Positions 44,189 to 54,016 of a stretch of DNA of 64,000 bases are shown piece after piece. The first letter of the stretch is position 1, and the number at the start of each line of letters is the position of its first letter. A program made the position numbers and the translations under genes. The notes beneath the pieces were generated by a model that searched no databases, was not told the DNA's origin, and was given only the letters and a program-made list of their open reading frames with translations. This DNA is from Dialister succinatiphilus YIT 11850. Lineage in GTDB: Bacteria > Bacillota > Negativicutes > Veillonellales > Dialisteraceae. The stretch is from NCBI RefSeq assembly GCF_000242435.1, contig NZ_JH591187.1:1004291-1068290 (forward strand), written 5' to 3'.

Positions 44189-45220
44189 TTACAAAGAAAT
44201 GGACGCCGCCGACTGGGCAATCACCTGATCGGCATAGGTCTTTTCTTTTACATTATAAATATAGTCAAAGGAAATATATTTCCCATCTTTCACAAAAATA
44301 TAGCTTGTATTATGATCTCCCTGGTCATCAAAGTCCAGCTTCAATCCGGGGAGCCCGTGAAAAGAATCAAAGAGGAACGTCACATTCTTCACATATTTCC
44401 CGGAACTTTCGCTGGCCAGCTTCGCCCGGAAATGGGATTCAATGTCCGCCTTTTCCTTATCACTCAAAGAAGCGAGGCTTGACGGAAGGAAACTGAACTC
44501 CCGGTTTTCCGAAATCGGCAGCGCTGCCACTCCCGTCATAAGGAGGTGGTTTCCCGCCACCAGCACATGGCCCGGCGCCACCGGCGGGTCATAGTCCACC
44601 TGCATGGACGACGGAATATCATAGGTATAGGCCGTGCCCTTCACGCTCACCTTCTGCATAGGCGTATAAAAAGACAGACTGTTTACCATGTTTTCCACCA
44701 GCGGCCGATTCCGCTTCACATCCTCTTCCTTCATGGTGAAGGAAATCATGGCGGTCCCTTCCTGGCGGAGGAACAGATACCGGATTACTGAAAAGTTGCC
44801 ATCTTCTCCCTGTCCCTTCGTTTCCGCCCGGAGCGCCCTGCCGGCTTTCGTTTCCACAGACTTCATGGACACCGGCTTTTCTCCGGATTTTTTAATATTT
44901 TCCTGAAGGAACTTTTGCGCTTCCCTCGCCTGCTCCTTCATCTTTCCCTCACTGTAAGGCTGGCCATAGGCCCTGGACAAAATGGAAAGTGAGATTCCTT
45001 CATCCGGAAGAAACGCCTGATACACTGCCGGCGAAGACTTCTCATTTTCCACCCGGTTCCCCGGAATCACCATGGTGAGCCCGCTGACTTTATTATCATA
45101 GGTATAGGCTGCCTCCGAAACCGGCGCTGCCTCTCCTGCCACAGGTTCTCTGGCCCAGGTCCCCTGAAAGGACAGTGCCGCCGCCAGAACCATGGCAGAA
45201 ATCACTGCTGCTTTTTTCAT
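44189..45220 (-). CDS. Exported protein of unknown function
   Basis: About 343 residues with a signal peptide (MKKAAVISAMVLAAALSFQGTWA). The mature part is two similar halves of beta-rich sequence; SGLTMVIPGNR and AYTYDIPSSMQ begin comparable segments, and YIFVKDGKYISFDYIYN ends the second. No family was recognised. The start at 45220 follows GGAAATAGGATT; a reading from 45262 is unsupported. It is probably cotranscribed with the downstream gene at 43412-44161. Confidence 0.6.
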   Translation of the reverse strand: MKKAAVISAMVLAAALSFQGTWAREPVAGEAAPVSEAAYTYDNKVSGLTMVIPGNRVENEKSSPAVYQAFLPDEGISLSILSRAYGQPYSEGKMKEQAREAQKFLQENIKKSGEKPVSMKSVETKAGRALRAETKGQGEDGNFSVIRYLFLRQEGTAMISFTMKEEDVKRNRPLVENMVNSLSFYTPMQKVSVKGTAYTYDIPSSMQVDYDPPVAPGHVLVAGNHLLMTGVAALPISENREFSFLPSSLASLSDKEKADIESHFRAKLASESSGKYVKNVTFLFDSFHGLPGLKLDFDDQGDHNTSYIFVKDGKYISFDYIYNVKEKTYADQVIAQSAASISL

Positions 45221-45446
45221 AATCCTATTTCCTTCCTCCTGCAGGGAAAACCACGATTTCATAAGCCCCCATCACGGGCAGTAAGACAGCAGTCCCTGCA
45301 GAACCCATGACCGGCAAAAAAATCTTCCAAAAACAGATTCTATACAGGAATCTGTGCTTTCCCGGATGATGTGATGATATAATTATTATATACCATAAAA
45401 GGAAATTCCAGATAAGGAAATCCGTTTTCAAAAGGAGGTCTTTTCC

Positions 45447-45875
45447 ATGCAGTTCAAGAAAATCCTTGTTCCCGTAGACGGCTCCGGCACCGCAGACAAC
45501 GCCCTCCGCTACGGCGTAGAAATGGCAAAAACCTACGGGGCCCAGCTTTTCGTTATCGTAGTGGCAGACATAGGCGAAGCCGCCTACCCCTTAATGCAGG
45601 TCAACCTTGATAGAAACGGCTTCGCCTCGGTCCGGGAAAAAGCAGAAGCAGTCATGGAAAGAATCAAAAAACAGATTCCCCAGGGCCTTCCCTTCACCCC
45701 CATCATCCGCACCGGCGTCCCCGGCAGCGTCATCACCTCCCTGGTTGACGAAGAAAATATAGACCTCATTATTATGGGAAACAGCGGCAAAGGCTCCCTT
45801 TCCTCCTTCATCATGGGCAGCGTCAGCCAGTACGTGATCCATCATGTGAAAGTACCGGTGCTGATTATTAAGTAA
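45447..45875 (+). CDS. Universal stress protein, UspA family
   Basis: 142 residues of the ATP-binding Usp type. ILVPVDGSGTADNALRYG starts the fold, and the ATP loop GNSGKGSLSSFIMGSVSQYV holds the G-x2-G-x9-G-S pattern. Usp proteins help survival under stress; the exact role is unknown. AAAAGGAGGTC lies before the ATG. It is a single plus-strand gene ending at a bidirectional terminator. Confidence 0.9.
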   Translation: MQFKKILVPVDGSGTADNALRYGVEMAKTYGAQLFVIVVADIGEAAYPLMQVNLDRNGFASVREKAEAVMERIKKQIPQGLPFTPIIRTGVPGSVITSLVDEENIDLIIMGNSGKGSLSSFIMGSVSQYVIHHVKVPVLIIK

Positions 45876-45966
45876 ACCGACCTTTTTAAAGCAGGGCAGC
45901 TGATGGAGCGGCCTACGCCTGGACGCCCGCATGGTCCTTCCCTGTATCAGCTCTTTCCGAAAAAGC

Positions 45967-46009
45967 AAAAACAGTGAAACCGATATCCCCTCGATTTCAC
46001 TGTTTTTTT
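45967..46009. terminator. Bidirectional terminator between the Usp gene and the ABC permease gene
   Basis: The stem AAACAGTGAAA / TTTCACTGTTT with a 13-15-nt loop has an A tract on one side and a T tract on the other. It serves convergent genes, overlapping the last bases of the permease gene. Confidence 0.85.
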
Positions 46010-46658
46010 AATGATTCTTTTCCAGGACTCCCAAAATCCTTCCCGTCACCAGAGTCAGGAAAAGATAAATCACCGCCGTAGTAATAAAAGTCTCCCATAC
46101 CCGGTAGTACTGCGCATTGGCCGCATTGGCCCAGTACATGAGCTCCGGCGTGGCTATTACCGACGCCAGCGACGAATCCTTGATGAGACTGACGAAAGAA
46201 TTTCCCAGCGCCGGAATCACCGAGCGGATTGCCTGAGGCAGGATGACATACCGCATGGCCTGGAAATGAGAAAGCCCCAGAGCGCTGGCCGCCTCCATCT
46301 GCCCCGGGTCTGTGGCCAGAATGCCGCCGCGGATGGTTTCCGCAATATACGCGCCCGCATTGATGGAAAGCGCAATCACCGCTGCCAGCACACCGTCCGG
46401 TTTCCTCATAATCAGCGGAATCACGCCGAAATACGTAATCAGTATCTGCAGAAGAAGCGGCGTTCCCCGGATGCTCTCGATAAAGCACACCGCCGGAATA
46501 GACAAATATTTCTTAGATGAAATCCGGGCCAGCGCCAGGAAAAGGCCGATGAAGAATCCCGCCGCAATGGCAATCACCGACAGCTTCACCGTCAGCAGAG
46601 CACCGGAAATAAAGAAAGGCGTATACTCCTCCACAATGGACACTTTGAAATCAAACAT
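46008..46658 (-). CDS. Amino-acid ABC transporter permease
   Basis: About 216 residues with five membrane segments, HisM/GlnP type. The cytoplasmic loop EAASALGLSHFQAMRYVILPQA is the EAA motif that contacts the ATPase. ESIRGTPLLLQIL is also conserved. The ATG at 46658 is preferred because AGGAG lies 8 nt before it; a GTG at 46667 overlaps the site. It follows the binding-protein gene by 5 bp. No ATP-binding gene follows, since the terminator comes next. Confidence 0.9.
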   Translation of the reverse strand: MFDFKVSIVEEYTPFFISGALLTVKLSVIAIAAGFFIGLFLALARISSKKYLSIPAVCFIESIRGTPLLLQILITYFGVIPLIMRKPDGVLAAVIALSINAGAYIAETIRGGILATDPGQMEAASALGLSHFQAMRYVILPQAIRSVIPALGNSFVSLIKDSSLASVIATPELMYWANAANAQYYRVWETFITTAVIYLFLTLVTGRILGVLEKNH

Positions 46659-46663
46659 CTCTA

Positions 46664-47476
46664 TCACTCCTGCTTCAAAGAAGCCAGCATCTTCTCATCG
46701 GGACTGCTGTGGAACCACTTTTCATAGATACGGCTGTACGTGCCGTCACTGACCATATCCGAAAGAGCCTTGTCCAGCTTCTGCTGCAGCGCCTGTCCCT
46801 TATCTTTCGGATAAAGAATACCGAAATACTCCGGCGTAAAAGCAGCGTCATCATAGAGGATTTTCAAATGCTGATCCGGATACTGGGCCTTGATAGCCTT
46901 CACCGACGTTTCATCCCCCACCAGCGCATCCACCTGACCGCCGATGAGCATCTGAATGGACATAGGCGTTTTGCGGATGGCCGGATTATTTTTCCCCATC
47001 AGTTTCTCCAGCGCCTCCTGGCCGGTGGAACCATTCTGCACAGCCACTGTCTTCCCGTCCATCAGATCCTTCGCACAGGAAATATCAGTATCCTCCCGCA
47101 CCAGAATCGCCTGCCGGGACACAAAATAAGGTTTGGAAAATAGATAAGTCTTCTTCCGGTCATCAGTAATGGTAATCCCCGAAACAGCGGCATCTGCCTG
47201 CCCCGTGCGGATCTGCTCAAAAATAGCCTCCCATCCCGCATCGGTGATATCCGGCGTAAGCCCGGCCCGCTTCGATGCCTCTTCGATGAGATCGATATCA
47301 AAACCCGTGATCTTCCCATCCTTCAAATACTCGAAAGGATTCCAGTTCGCATGAGTCACAATATGCACATGCCCCTCGGAAGAAGTCCCCGCTTCAGGCG
47401 CCTCCTTCCCGCAGCCCCCTGCCAGCAGGCACCCTGCCGCCAAAAGAGCCGCCGCCGCTGCTATCCAAAGTTTCAT
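46664..47476 (-). CDS. Amino-acid ABC transporter substrate-binding lipoprotein
   Basis: About 270 residues, family 3 solute-binding fold. The signal peptide ends in a lipobox, LLAGGC (Cys22) or LLAAGC (Cys16). The binding block NWNPFEYLKDGKITGFDIDL is split across the first strand and helix, and GWEAIFEQIRTGQADAAVSGITIT is typical of amino-acid binders. The start at 47476 follows GGAAAGAGGAAA. It captures the substrate and delivers it to the permease encoded just downstream. The amino acid cannot be told. Confidence 0.88.
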   Translation of the reverse strand: MKLWIAAAAALLAAGCLLAGGCGKEAPEAGTSSEGHVHIVTHANWNPFEYLKDGKITGFDIDLIEEASKRAGLTPDITDAGWEAIFEQIRTGQADAAVSGITITDDRKKTYLFSKPYFVSRQAILVREDTDISCAKDLMDGKTVAVQNGSTGQEALEKLMGKNNPAIRKTPMSIQMLIGGQVDALVGDETSVKAIKAQYPDQHLKILYDDAAFTPEYFGILYPKDKGQALQQKLDKALSDMVSDGTYSRIYEKWFHSSPDEKMLASLKQE

Positions 47477-48936
47477 TTTCCTCTTTCCTTCCTGAACTAA
47501 AGCCGCCACCAAAGCACCAAAGCCAGTGGCTATTATTTTTCATGTTCATTATACTCCCTGAAAAGATATAATACAAGTTGTTCACTAAAATAATGTTTGT
47601 TAGATGAGCAGTCTACGGATAGCAAAGCCTATGACTTGCCCGCCCCTGCCTGCAGAAAGCAAGCGCCAATGGGCAGAAGGGCATCCAAAAACCGATAGCC
47701 GTAAGCGGATAGCGCACAGCCGAACTCTTCCTGCCGTCTGATTATCACCCGTCGAAATGCCTCTACTCCTGCAAACCTTAATTTTCTTTTCTCAACATTA
47801 CGCCATACCAAAAGGACGCCTTCTATCCAAAGGCGCCCTCGCGATTCCAGCTATGCTTTTATTTCTTTTTGCAAATCGTAGTCTTCTTTGTCTGTACGGA
47901 CATTTCCCTTTCTATTCCTACTACTTTTCTATAATCTTAAATCCATTCCCAAGTCCCCACTCCCCAAAAGCCAGCGGGCAGCCTTCAAACCTGAGAAAAA
48001 AGCAGAGCACCTCTTTTTGCCTGCCCATCCCCATTCAGGAGGTGGGTAGCGGGCCGGAAGGGGGCCATAAGCAGCCAGCCGCAAGCAGGAATCTGACAGC
48101 CCATAGCGAACCGCTGAACACTCCCCACCTGACGTCTGATAAGTCTCTCCCCTTTCCGCCATTTCGAGGGAAACCGAGAAATCTCCCACGCACAATTTCA
48201 CCACCGTAAGTAGAATCTACGTTACAAGCCACACTGATAGTCTGAAGTCTGACCGTCTGATGTCTCCCACCGAATTGTCTCTACCTCCTCAAACCTCAAA
48301 TTTCTTTCCTCGAATCTATCTTGAGCGTCTGTCTATCTCCTGCCGATACATCATAAAAAAATCTTTTTCCATCATGTTCACATAAAAGCCAATTTTTCTA
48401 TTCATATAGTAGAAGGTAACAAATCATGAGACCATGCTTCGGAAATCAAACCTTTTCCTGCTAATCCTAGGCAATACAGAAAAAGGCATTCCATTGCAAC
48501 AGTCGGGATCCCATGTTCCTTCTCTCCAATCCGGGATGGTAGTAAAAAGCAAACACAAAGAAACTCAGGACTCCAGAAAATCCCTACAGGGCAGAAATGA
48601 CGGGAGACTCCTGTATGGCGCGCGCCGTCGTACCTCGTACAGCAGCGGCCGTAGACCATGCAGACACCGAACTCATTGGGCATGATGGGAAGCTTGGAGA
48701 CACCGGGTTTCTTTGTAGTGGTTTTAAGGAAATGATTTCCCGCCTCTGCGCCTACTTCCCCCTGCCCAAGGAATGGGCAGCAAGCACAATGATACGAAAA
48801 GGGAGCAATTATCACAATCTCTTATCTCCCGGCACTCAAAATCTTGGACAGCATCAAAACGATCTTATAATCAACTTTTAATCAAAATATTTTAATACCA
48901 TCTTATAATGATCATTCATTCTGAGCCCCTCAGCTC
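47477..48936. other. 1.46 kb without a recognisable gene
   Basis: No frame here has a good ribosome site or a known product. The stretch contains a GGACGCC/GGCGcCC hairpin near 47810-47840, CATTTCGAGGGAAACCGAGAAATCTC near 48160 (a worn relative of the 52175/60485 repeat) and CTGCCC/GGGCAG near 48763. An 83-137 aa frame at 48402-48881 on either strand gives no recognisable protein and may be a decayed gene. Confidence 0.45.
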
Positions 48937-49755
48937 TCATACCACCGGCTTGCCCCCACAAAGCATGTCTTCTATGGTTTTGGCTACACCGTCTTCTTCA
49001 TTGGAGGGACAAAGGGCCCGGGCCGCTTTTTTAGCTACTTCATCAGCATTGCTGACGGCATAGGAAAGGCCGGCCATCCGAAGGAGGGGCACATCGTTTT
49101 CCGTATTTCCAAATGCCATGACTTCATCGGGAGAGATACCTTTCTGGTCACAGAGGAAGCGCACGGCTGCTCCTTTATTGACTCCTTTTTTATGGACATC
49201 CACGAAATCATCGCCAGGGAAAACTACATCCACCAGACCGCTGAACTTGTCTTCCACTACCTGCCGGATAGCCATCCTTTTTTCCAAAGATGGATCGGCA
49301 AAGACGATGCGAGTCACCAGTTTTTCGGGATGGTAGAAATTCTCACCCAGGTACACCGGTTTTTTGGAGCGGTATTTCTGGTACTTTTTCTCTGTGCCAT
49401 TGGGTCTATCCATGTAAATCACATCATCCATGAAGGAGGTGGCATTCCACCCTCTTTTTTTTGATTCCAGAAGGATGGCGGAAGCCAGGTCCGGTGAAAG
49501 TCCTTCCTGCCGCACAGGCTCTCCGGTTTCACTCATCATAATCCAGGCTCCGGTGTAGCAGATAAGGGGCACATTGCCCAGCTGGAGCGTATCCGCCTTT
49601 GCTTTGGCCGAGTCCCACATGCGGCCAGTGGCCACTACGATTTCATAGCCCTGGCTTTGGGCCTTCTTGATGACCTGTCTGGAATAATTAGAAATCGTCA
49701 TATCATCATGAAGCAGTGTGCCATCCAAATCGATGGCAATCAAACGAACAGCCAT
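48937..49755 (-). CDS. Cof-type HAD-superfamily phosphatase
   Basis: 272 residues. Motif I AIDLDGTLLHDD gives the nucleophile and acid Asp. Motif III KGAAVRFL and motif IV MAFGNTENDVPLL are clear. The large cap domain places it in the Cof/YidA group, which dephosphorylates sugar phosphates or related metabolites. Substrate unknown. It lies 20 bp downstream of the EamA transporter gene and may be cotranscribed. Confidence 0.9.
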   Translation of the reverse strand: MAVRLIAIDLDGTLLHDDMTISNYSRQVIKKAQSQGYEIVVATGRMWDSAKAKADTLQLGNVPLICYTGAWIMMSETGEPVRQEGLSPDLASAILLESKKRGWNATSFMDDVIYMDRPNGTEKKYQKYRSKKPVYLGENFYHPEKLVTRIVFADPSLEKRMAIRQVVEDKFSGLVDVVFPGDDFVDVHKKGVNKGAAVRFLCDQKGISPDEVMAFGNTENDVPLLRMAGLSYAVSNADEVAKKAARALCPSNEEDGVAKTIEDMLCGGKPVV

Positions 49756-49775
49756 AGGAAACTCCTTTCAGAAAA

Positions 49776-50660
49776 TCACTGATTTCTCCGCCGAAGGCCG
49801 GAGAGCAGGACGGGACTGGGAATCTGGGAAAGAAAGACGCCCAAGGTCATGGCAATGACACCGATGGTCTGCCTGAGGGTAAAGGATTCATCCAGGAAAA
49901 AAAGGCCTGACAGCCCTCCGAATACCATTTCCATACTGAGAATCATGGACGCCTCGGTAGGCGGCATGTACTTCTGCCCCACTGCCTGCAGGGTATAGGC
50001 CACACTGGTGGAAAGAATCCCTGTATAGAGAATGGGCCACGCCGCCCCTTTAAGACCTGCCAGGTCCGGCGTTTCAAAAAGAAAGGCCAGCATGAGGTTC
50101 AGCACCCCCGTCACCATGAACTGCCCTGCCGACAGAAGCACCGGAGAAAAACGCTGAGTCAGATAATTCAGCATATGGATCTGCACCGTAAAGGACAGAG
50201 CGCAGAGCAGCATGAGCCCATCGCCCAAACTGATGGAAAAGTCGCTGGTTATGGAAATGAAATAAACCCCTGCCATGGCCAGGATGGCGCCAATCAGATG
50301 ATTGCGAAGAAGGGGCTGTCCCAGAAAGAGGCCTGTGATGGGAACCATGAGAAGATAATTGGCCGTGAGAAAGCTGGCCTTGGAAGCAGTCGTATACTGC
50401 AGCCCCACCTGCTGCAGGGTAGCTCCCAGAAAAAGGGGAATCCCCACCATAAGGAACGCAGCCCAGAGAGGGATGGACGTGGGCAGAGGACTTTTCCCCT
50501 CCCTGTGAAAATAGAGAAAAGGCAGAAGAGCCAGAGAGCCGATGACAAAACGAACCCCGTTAAATGTAAAAGGGCCCACCGTATCCATGCCCACTACCTG
50601 GGCCACAAAGGCGAAGCCCCAGATGAGGGCCGCCGCCAGCAAAAGCAGACGATATTTCAT
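49776..50660 (-). CDS. EamA/DMT-family transporter
   Basis: About 294 residues with ten membrane segments in two EamA repeats (GFAFVAQVVG in the first; STSVAYTLQAVGQKYMPPTEASMI in the second). Such carriers export amino acids or other small metabolites; the substrate cannot be read. The ATG at 50660 is preferred because AAGGAG lies 7 nt before it, rather than 1 nt for the ATG at 50666. Confidence 0.88.
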   Translation of the reverse strand: MKYRLLLLAAALIWGFAFVAQVVGMDTVGPFTFNGVRFVIGSLALLPFLYFHREGKSPLPTSIPLWAAFLMVGIPLFLGATLQQVGLQYTTASKASFLTANYLLMVPITGLFLGQPLLRNHLIGAILAMAGVYFISITSDFSISLGDGLMLLCALSFTVQIHMLNYLTQRFSPVLLSAGQFMVTGVLNLMLAFLFETPDLAGLKGAAWPILYTGILSTSVAYTLQAVGQKYMPPTEASMILSMEMVFGGLSGLFFLDESFTLRQTIGVIAMTLGVFLSQIPSPVLLSGLRRRNQ

Positions 50661-50742
50661 ATACATGCTCCTTAGGGTATAATAGAGAAAGCTTTCCTTA
50701 TTATATCAGATTCAAAGGTTCCATACCCCAAGAAAGGAGAAC

Positions 50743-51690
50743 ATGATGAAAGAAATCGTAATCGCCCAGCCCCTGGGCGTATCCAAAGAAACACTGGACA
50801 CCCTCCTTGCCCCTCTCACCGGCAGGGGATACCATCTCACCCTCTGGGACAGCCTCCCAGAAAACCAGGAGGATCTGGGAAATCGCATTTCCAAAGCAGA
50901 CCTGGTGGTCATTGCCAACTACCCACTGAAAAAAGAAGCCCTGGACAAAGCCTCTTCCCTCAAATACCTCTGCGTCGCTTTCACCGGCGTGGACCATGTA
51001 GATATCGATACCTGCCGTGAGAAAGGCATCGCCGTCTCCAACTGCGCCGGCTACTCCACCGAATCCGTGGCAGAACTGGCCATAGGTATGATGCTTTCCC
51101 TCTACCGGAAACTGGCGGAAGGCAAAGACGCTGCCACCCATGGAAAAACAGGCGCCGGCCTTCGGGGCATTGAAATCAAAGACCGCACAGTAGGCATCAT
51201 CGGCACCGGCGCCATCGGATACCGCACCGCAAATCTGGCCAAAGCCTTCGGCGCCAAAGTCATCGGCTATAACCGTTCCCACAGCCATGACGATATCACC
51301 TACACCAACCTTAACACCCTCCTTCAAACAAGCGACATCGTATCCATCCACCTGCCCCTTACCATAGATACAAAGCACTTCATTGACAAAGACAAACTGT
51401 CCCTCATGAAAAAAGATGCTATTCTGATTAACACCGCCAGAGGCGGCATCATCGACAATGAAGCCCTGGCAGAAGCGCTGAAAAAAGGTGAAATCGCCGG
51501 CGCCGGCATCGATGTATTCGATATGGAGCCGCCCCTTCCCGAAGACTATCCCCTCCTTTCCGCCCCTCACACCGTCCTTACGCCCCATGTAGGATTTGAC
51601 ACGGAAGAAGCCATGGAAAGAAGAGCCGCCATTGTGGCAGACAACCTCAAGAGCTTTGTAGAAGGAAAACAGAAAAATATCATATGCTGA
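50743..51690 (+). CDS. D-isomer-specific 2-hydroxyacid dehydrogenase
   Basis: 315 residues. The NAD-binding GIIGTGAIGYRTANLAKAFG fold is central. The catalytic Arg lies in NTARGGIID, the Glu in DVFDMEPPLP and the His in TPHVGFDTEEAM. This group includes D-lactate, phosphoglycerate, glycerate and hydroxypyruvate dehydrogenases; substrate is unknown. AAAGGAG precedes two adjacent ATG codons (50743 and 50746). It is transcribed divergently from the EamA gene. Confidence 0.88.
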   Translation: MMKEIVIAQPLGVSKETLDTLLAPLTGRGYHLTLWDSLPENQEDLGNRISKADLVVIANYPLKKEALDKASSLKYLCVAFTGVDHVDIDTCREKGIAVSNCAGYSTESVAELAIGMMLSLYRKLAEGKDAATHGKTGAGLRGIEIKDRTVGIIGTGAIGYRTANLAKAFGAKVIGYNRSHSHDDITYTNLNTLLQTSDIVSIHLPLTIDTKHFIDKDKLSLMKKDAILINTARGGIIDNEALAEALKKGEIAGAGIDVFDMEPPLPEDYPLLSAPHTVLTPHVGFDTEEAMERRAAIVADNLKSFVEGKQKNIIC

Positions 51691-52174
51691 CATAAAACAG
51701 AAAAGCCTATCAGGGGAGTATGGACCAGCTTTTCCCGACTTGCGTATCCTACCCAGTATACGCACACTAATGAGGAAAATCCTGCGATTGCTCTTCCTTA
51801 TTGCTTTTCTGTTTTTGCTTTGCCTTTGCTTCTGTCTGTTGCCGGCCGGGTTTAGGAGAAGTGAGGGTAAAAAGGAAAATCCCCTGATTTTTTCCCCTCG
51901 CCCCTGTCCTCTTCTCCACCGCGGATGTGGAAAAAGCCATTTGAGAAATGGAATCCATCATCTCATGAGGTCTTTTCATTCCTCTGATATGAATATCGCA
52001 GAAGTCTCACTTCTTTGCCCCCCTGGATGGAAATTTTTTAAATTCTATTTTCTCGAGCCTATCCTCATCGCTGATACGTAAGGGCAGTGAAGAAATGAAA
52101 ATCATTTTTTCACTGCCCTTTTGGTATACATTCATTTTCACGGAAATTAATTAAATAACAGCCTGCGTCCTCTA

Positions 52175-52324
52175 CGTCATTTCGAGTGATGCTGCATGTG
52201 GTTATGAATGATCATACTTTTTGTTCTATTAAGGCTCTGAACCCGGAAATCTCTCACCGTAATGAGGCTTGTACCATGGTGAAATGAGATTTCTCCACTC
52301 CGCTCCGCTACGGTCGAAATGACG
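52175..52324. repeat. Palindromic element with CGTCATTTCGA / TCGAAATGACG ends
   Basis: 150 bp bounded by perfect 11-bp inverted ends. Its interior (GATGCTGCATG, TTCTATTAAGGCTCTGA, GAAATCTC, ATGAGATTTCTCCACTC) aligns with 60485-60712. The hairpin at 52081-52119 just outside aligns with the hairpin at 60388-60425, so the homologous unit is larger than the inverted-repeat core. Confidence 0.75.
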
Positions 52325-52407
52325 GTGAGGCGGAATAGAAAATCTATTGAGATGAGGTTGTAAATCGGATACCATCCATGTTTTTGTGCTGCCTTTTGAC
52401 AGTATGA

Positions 52408-52438
52408 AAAAAGCAGCCCCTCATGGACTGCTTTTTTT
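52408..52438. terminator. Bidirectional hairpin terminator
   Basis: AAAAAAGCAG pairs with CTGCTTTTTT around an 11-nt loop. The A and T tracts allow function either way. No gene is close, so its role is unclear. Confidence 0.6.
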
Positions 52439-52975
52439 CATTGTAAAAACTCCTGATTGGTCCCATACTTATGCACGGTAGGGCGTCAAGGCATCTGCTT
52501 CGATGAATCGGCCAGGGATAGCCGCCTAAGCGGAATGTCTGTGTCGTCAAGGAAGAAAAGATGCGCTATATTGCCACCAGGATGTCTAGCAGGTCATGCC
52601 TCAGGAGTTTTTATGGAGTTTTCGGCGCGCCGGAGAGGAAAAATTCATGAAGGCTCACAGTCTTTCCTCCCCACTTCCATGGATTGTGCACCGCGGGAAT
52701 TGGAAAGACTTTCGCCAGGCCTTTTCGCCTCTCTGGTCATATAGTCAGGGAGCCTGGGTAAGTGTATCAGTCAGGATTTGTGGATATACCCTTGGACACA
52801 CCTTCGGCGTGAGGGTTGACGGGCTATCGGTCAGTCAACTAAAAGGAAGGTACTTGTATGCTGCAGGCTAAGGACCAGCTTCGCCCGACTTGGAAATCCC
52901 CTGCATTGTCTTCACAAGGGAAAACAGGAAAGCCGGGCTTTGCCCTTTGGAAATGTACCCTTTTATGCTAAAAAG

Positions 52976-53010
52976 GGCTGTGAAAAAATGGGAATCATTT
53001 CTTCACAGCC
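52976..53010 (-). terminator. Terminator of the pseudouridine synthase gene
   Basis: The GGCTGTGAAgAAATG / CATTTTTTCACAGCC stem is followed by CTTTTTAGC on the minus strand. Same stem family as the sodA terminator. Confidence 0.8.
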
Positions 53011-53041
53011 TTTTTCATTGACAACCTGCAGTTTATCCATT

Positions 53042-54016
53042 TCATGACTGCCGCTTATCTTCGAAATTAAATTTTTCCATATCCGCCGGCAGCCTGGCAG
53101 TGAACAGTTTTCCGGAGAGCACTTCCAGAGGAGGATTCAAATGTTTTGGAAACCGGACTTTTCCTGCATGGAGCAGCTGCCGCCTGATATGATTTCTATC
53201 CGAGAAGGCTATGCTTTCCTTTGTACCGTACTTCCTGTCTCCCAAAATGGGATGACCGGCGTGAGCGAAGTGGACGCGGATCTGGTGGGAGCGTCCGGTA
53301 ATGAGATGGACTTCCACCAGGGTGCAGAGGTCCTGCCCCATTCTTTTCACGGCGATTTGCTTATATCTTGTTTCCACGGGCCTGGCGCCTTCTTCTTCAT
53401 GGTCCAGACAGCGAACCTGATTTTTTCTTTCATCTTTAACCATCCAGCCTTTGAAGGTACCCTGTTTTTCTGTTTCGCCCCAAACCATGGCGATGTAAGT
53501 TTTGCTTACTGCCCTGGTGCGGATGAGCTCACTCAGCTGCTGCAGGGCAGCCATGGTCTTTCCGGCCAGCACAATGCCGCTGGTATTTCGGTCCAGCCGA
53601 TTACAGATGGAGGGACGGAAGGCCGGGGTGATTTCATCTTTTAAATAGGCAAGAAGACCGTCGTTCAGGGAAGGGCTGCCGCTGCCGTCCCCCTGGGAAA
53701 GAAGACCGGCCGGTTTATTCAGCGCCAATACGTTCTCATCTTCATAGAGAATGGAGGAGAAGAAAAAGGAAAGGTCCTTCCCTTTCGGTTTCATTTCGTC
53801 CTGAAATTTTGAAATAGTATCATCGGAAAACCAGATGTCTATTCGGTCGCCGGAAACTAGTTTTTCTTTTCCTTCCATCTTTTTCCCGTTCAGAGTGATG
53901 TTCTTTTTTCTCATGCTTTTCCGAAGCAGACCTGCAGCAGCATTCGGAAGAATATGGGTTACATATTTCCATGCAGTAGTACCTGCTTCTGCCTGTGATA
54001 CGATCCAGGATTTCAT
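53042..54016 (-). CDS. RluC/RluD-family pseudouridine synthase
   Basis: 324 residues. An N-terminal S4-type RNA-binding region (LLRKSMRKKNITLNGKK, then GDRIDIWF) precedes the catalytic block NRLDRNTSGIVLAGK with the nucleophilic Asp. GRSHQIRVHFAHAGHPILGD is the second block. The target is rRNA or tRNA uridine, not determinable here. Its start overlaps the NiaR stop by 4 bp, so the two genes form an operon. Confidence 0.9.
   Translation of the reverse strand: MKSWIVSQAEAGTTAWKYVTHILPNAAAGLLRKSMRKKNITLNGKKMEGKEKLVSGDRIDIWFSDDTISKFQDEMKPKGKDLSFFFSSILYEDENVLALNKPAGLLSQGDGSGSPSLNDGLLAYLKDEITPAFRPSICNRLDRNTSGIVLAGKTMAALQQLSELIRTRAVSKTYIAMVWGETEKQGTFKGWMVKDERKNQVRCLDHEEEGARPVETRYKQIAVKRMGQDLCTLVEVHLITGRSHQIRVHFAHAGHPILGDRKYGTKESIAFSDRNHIRRQLLHAGKVRFPKHLNPPLEVLSGKLFTARLPADMEKFNFEDKRQS

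Larger units (their letters stand above)
51691..53041. other. 1.35 kb of repeat-rich intergenic DNA
   Basis: No gene is supported. It holds a GGGCAGTGAA-type hairpin (52081-52119), the palindromic element 52175-52324, a bidirectional hairpin (52408-52438), a CACACCTTCGGCGTG hairpin followed by AGGGTTGA (about 52797-52820) like those in the 62.3-kb island, and the pseudouridine-synthase terminator. GGACCAGCTT-CGACTTG phrases near 51721 and 52871 are another weak direct repeat. Confidence 0.5.

Noticed and set aside
51740-52081. 113-codon plus-strand frame with a hydrophobic start
   Set aside because: It has no ribosome site, a Pro/Cys-rich atypical composition and no recognised family. It lies in repeat-rich intergenic DNA.
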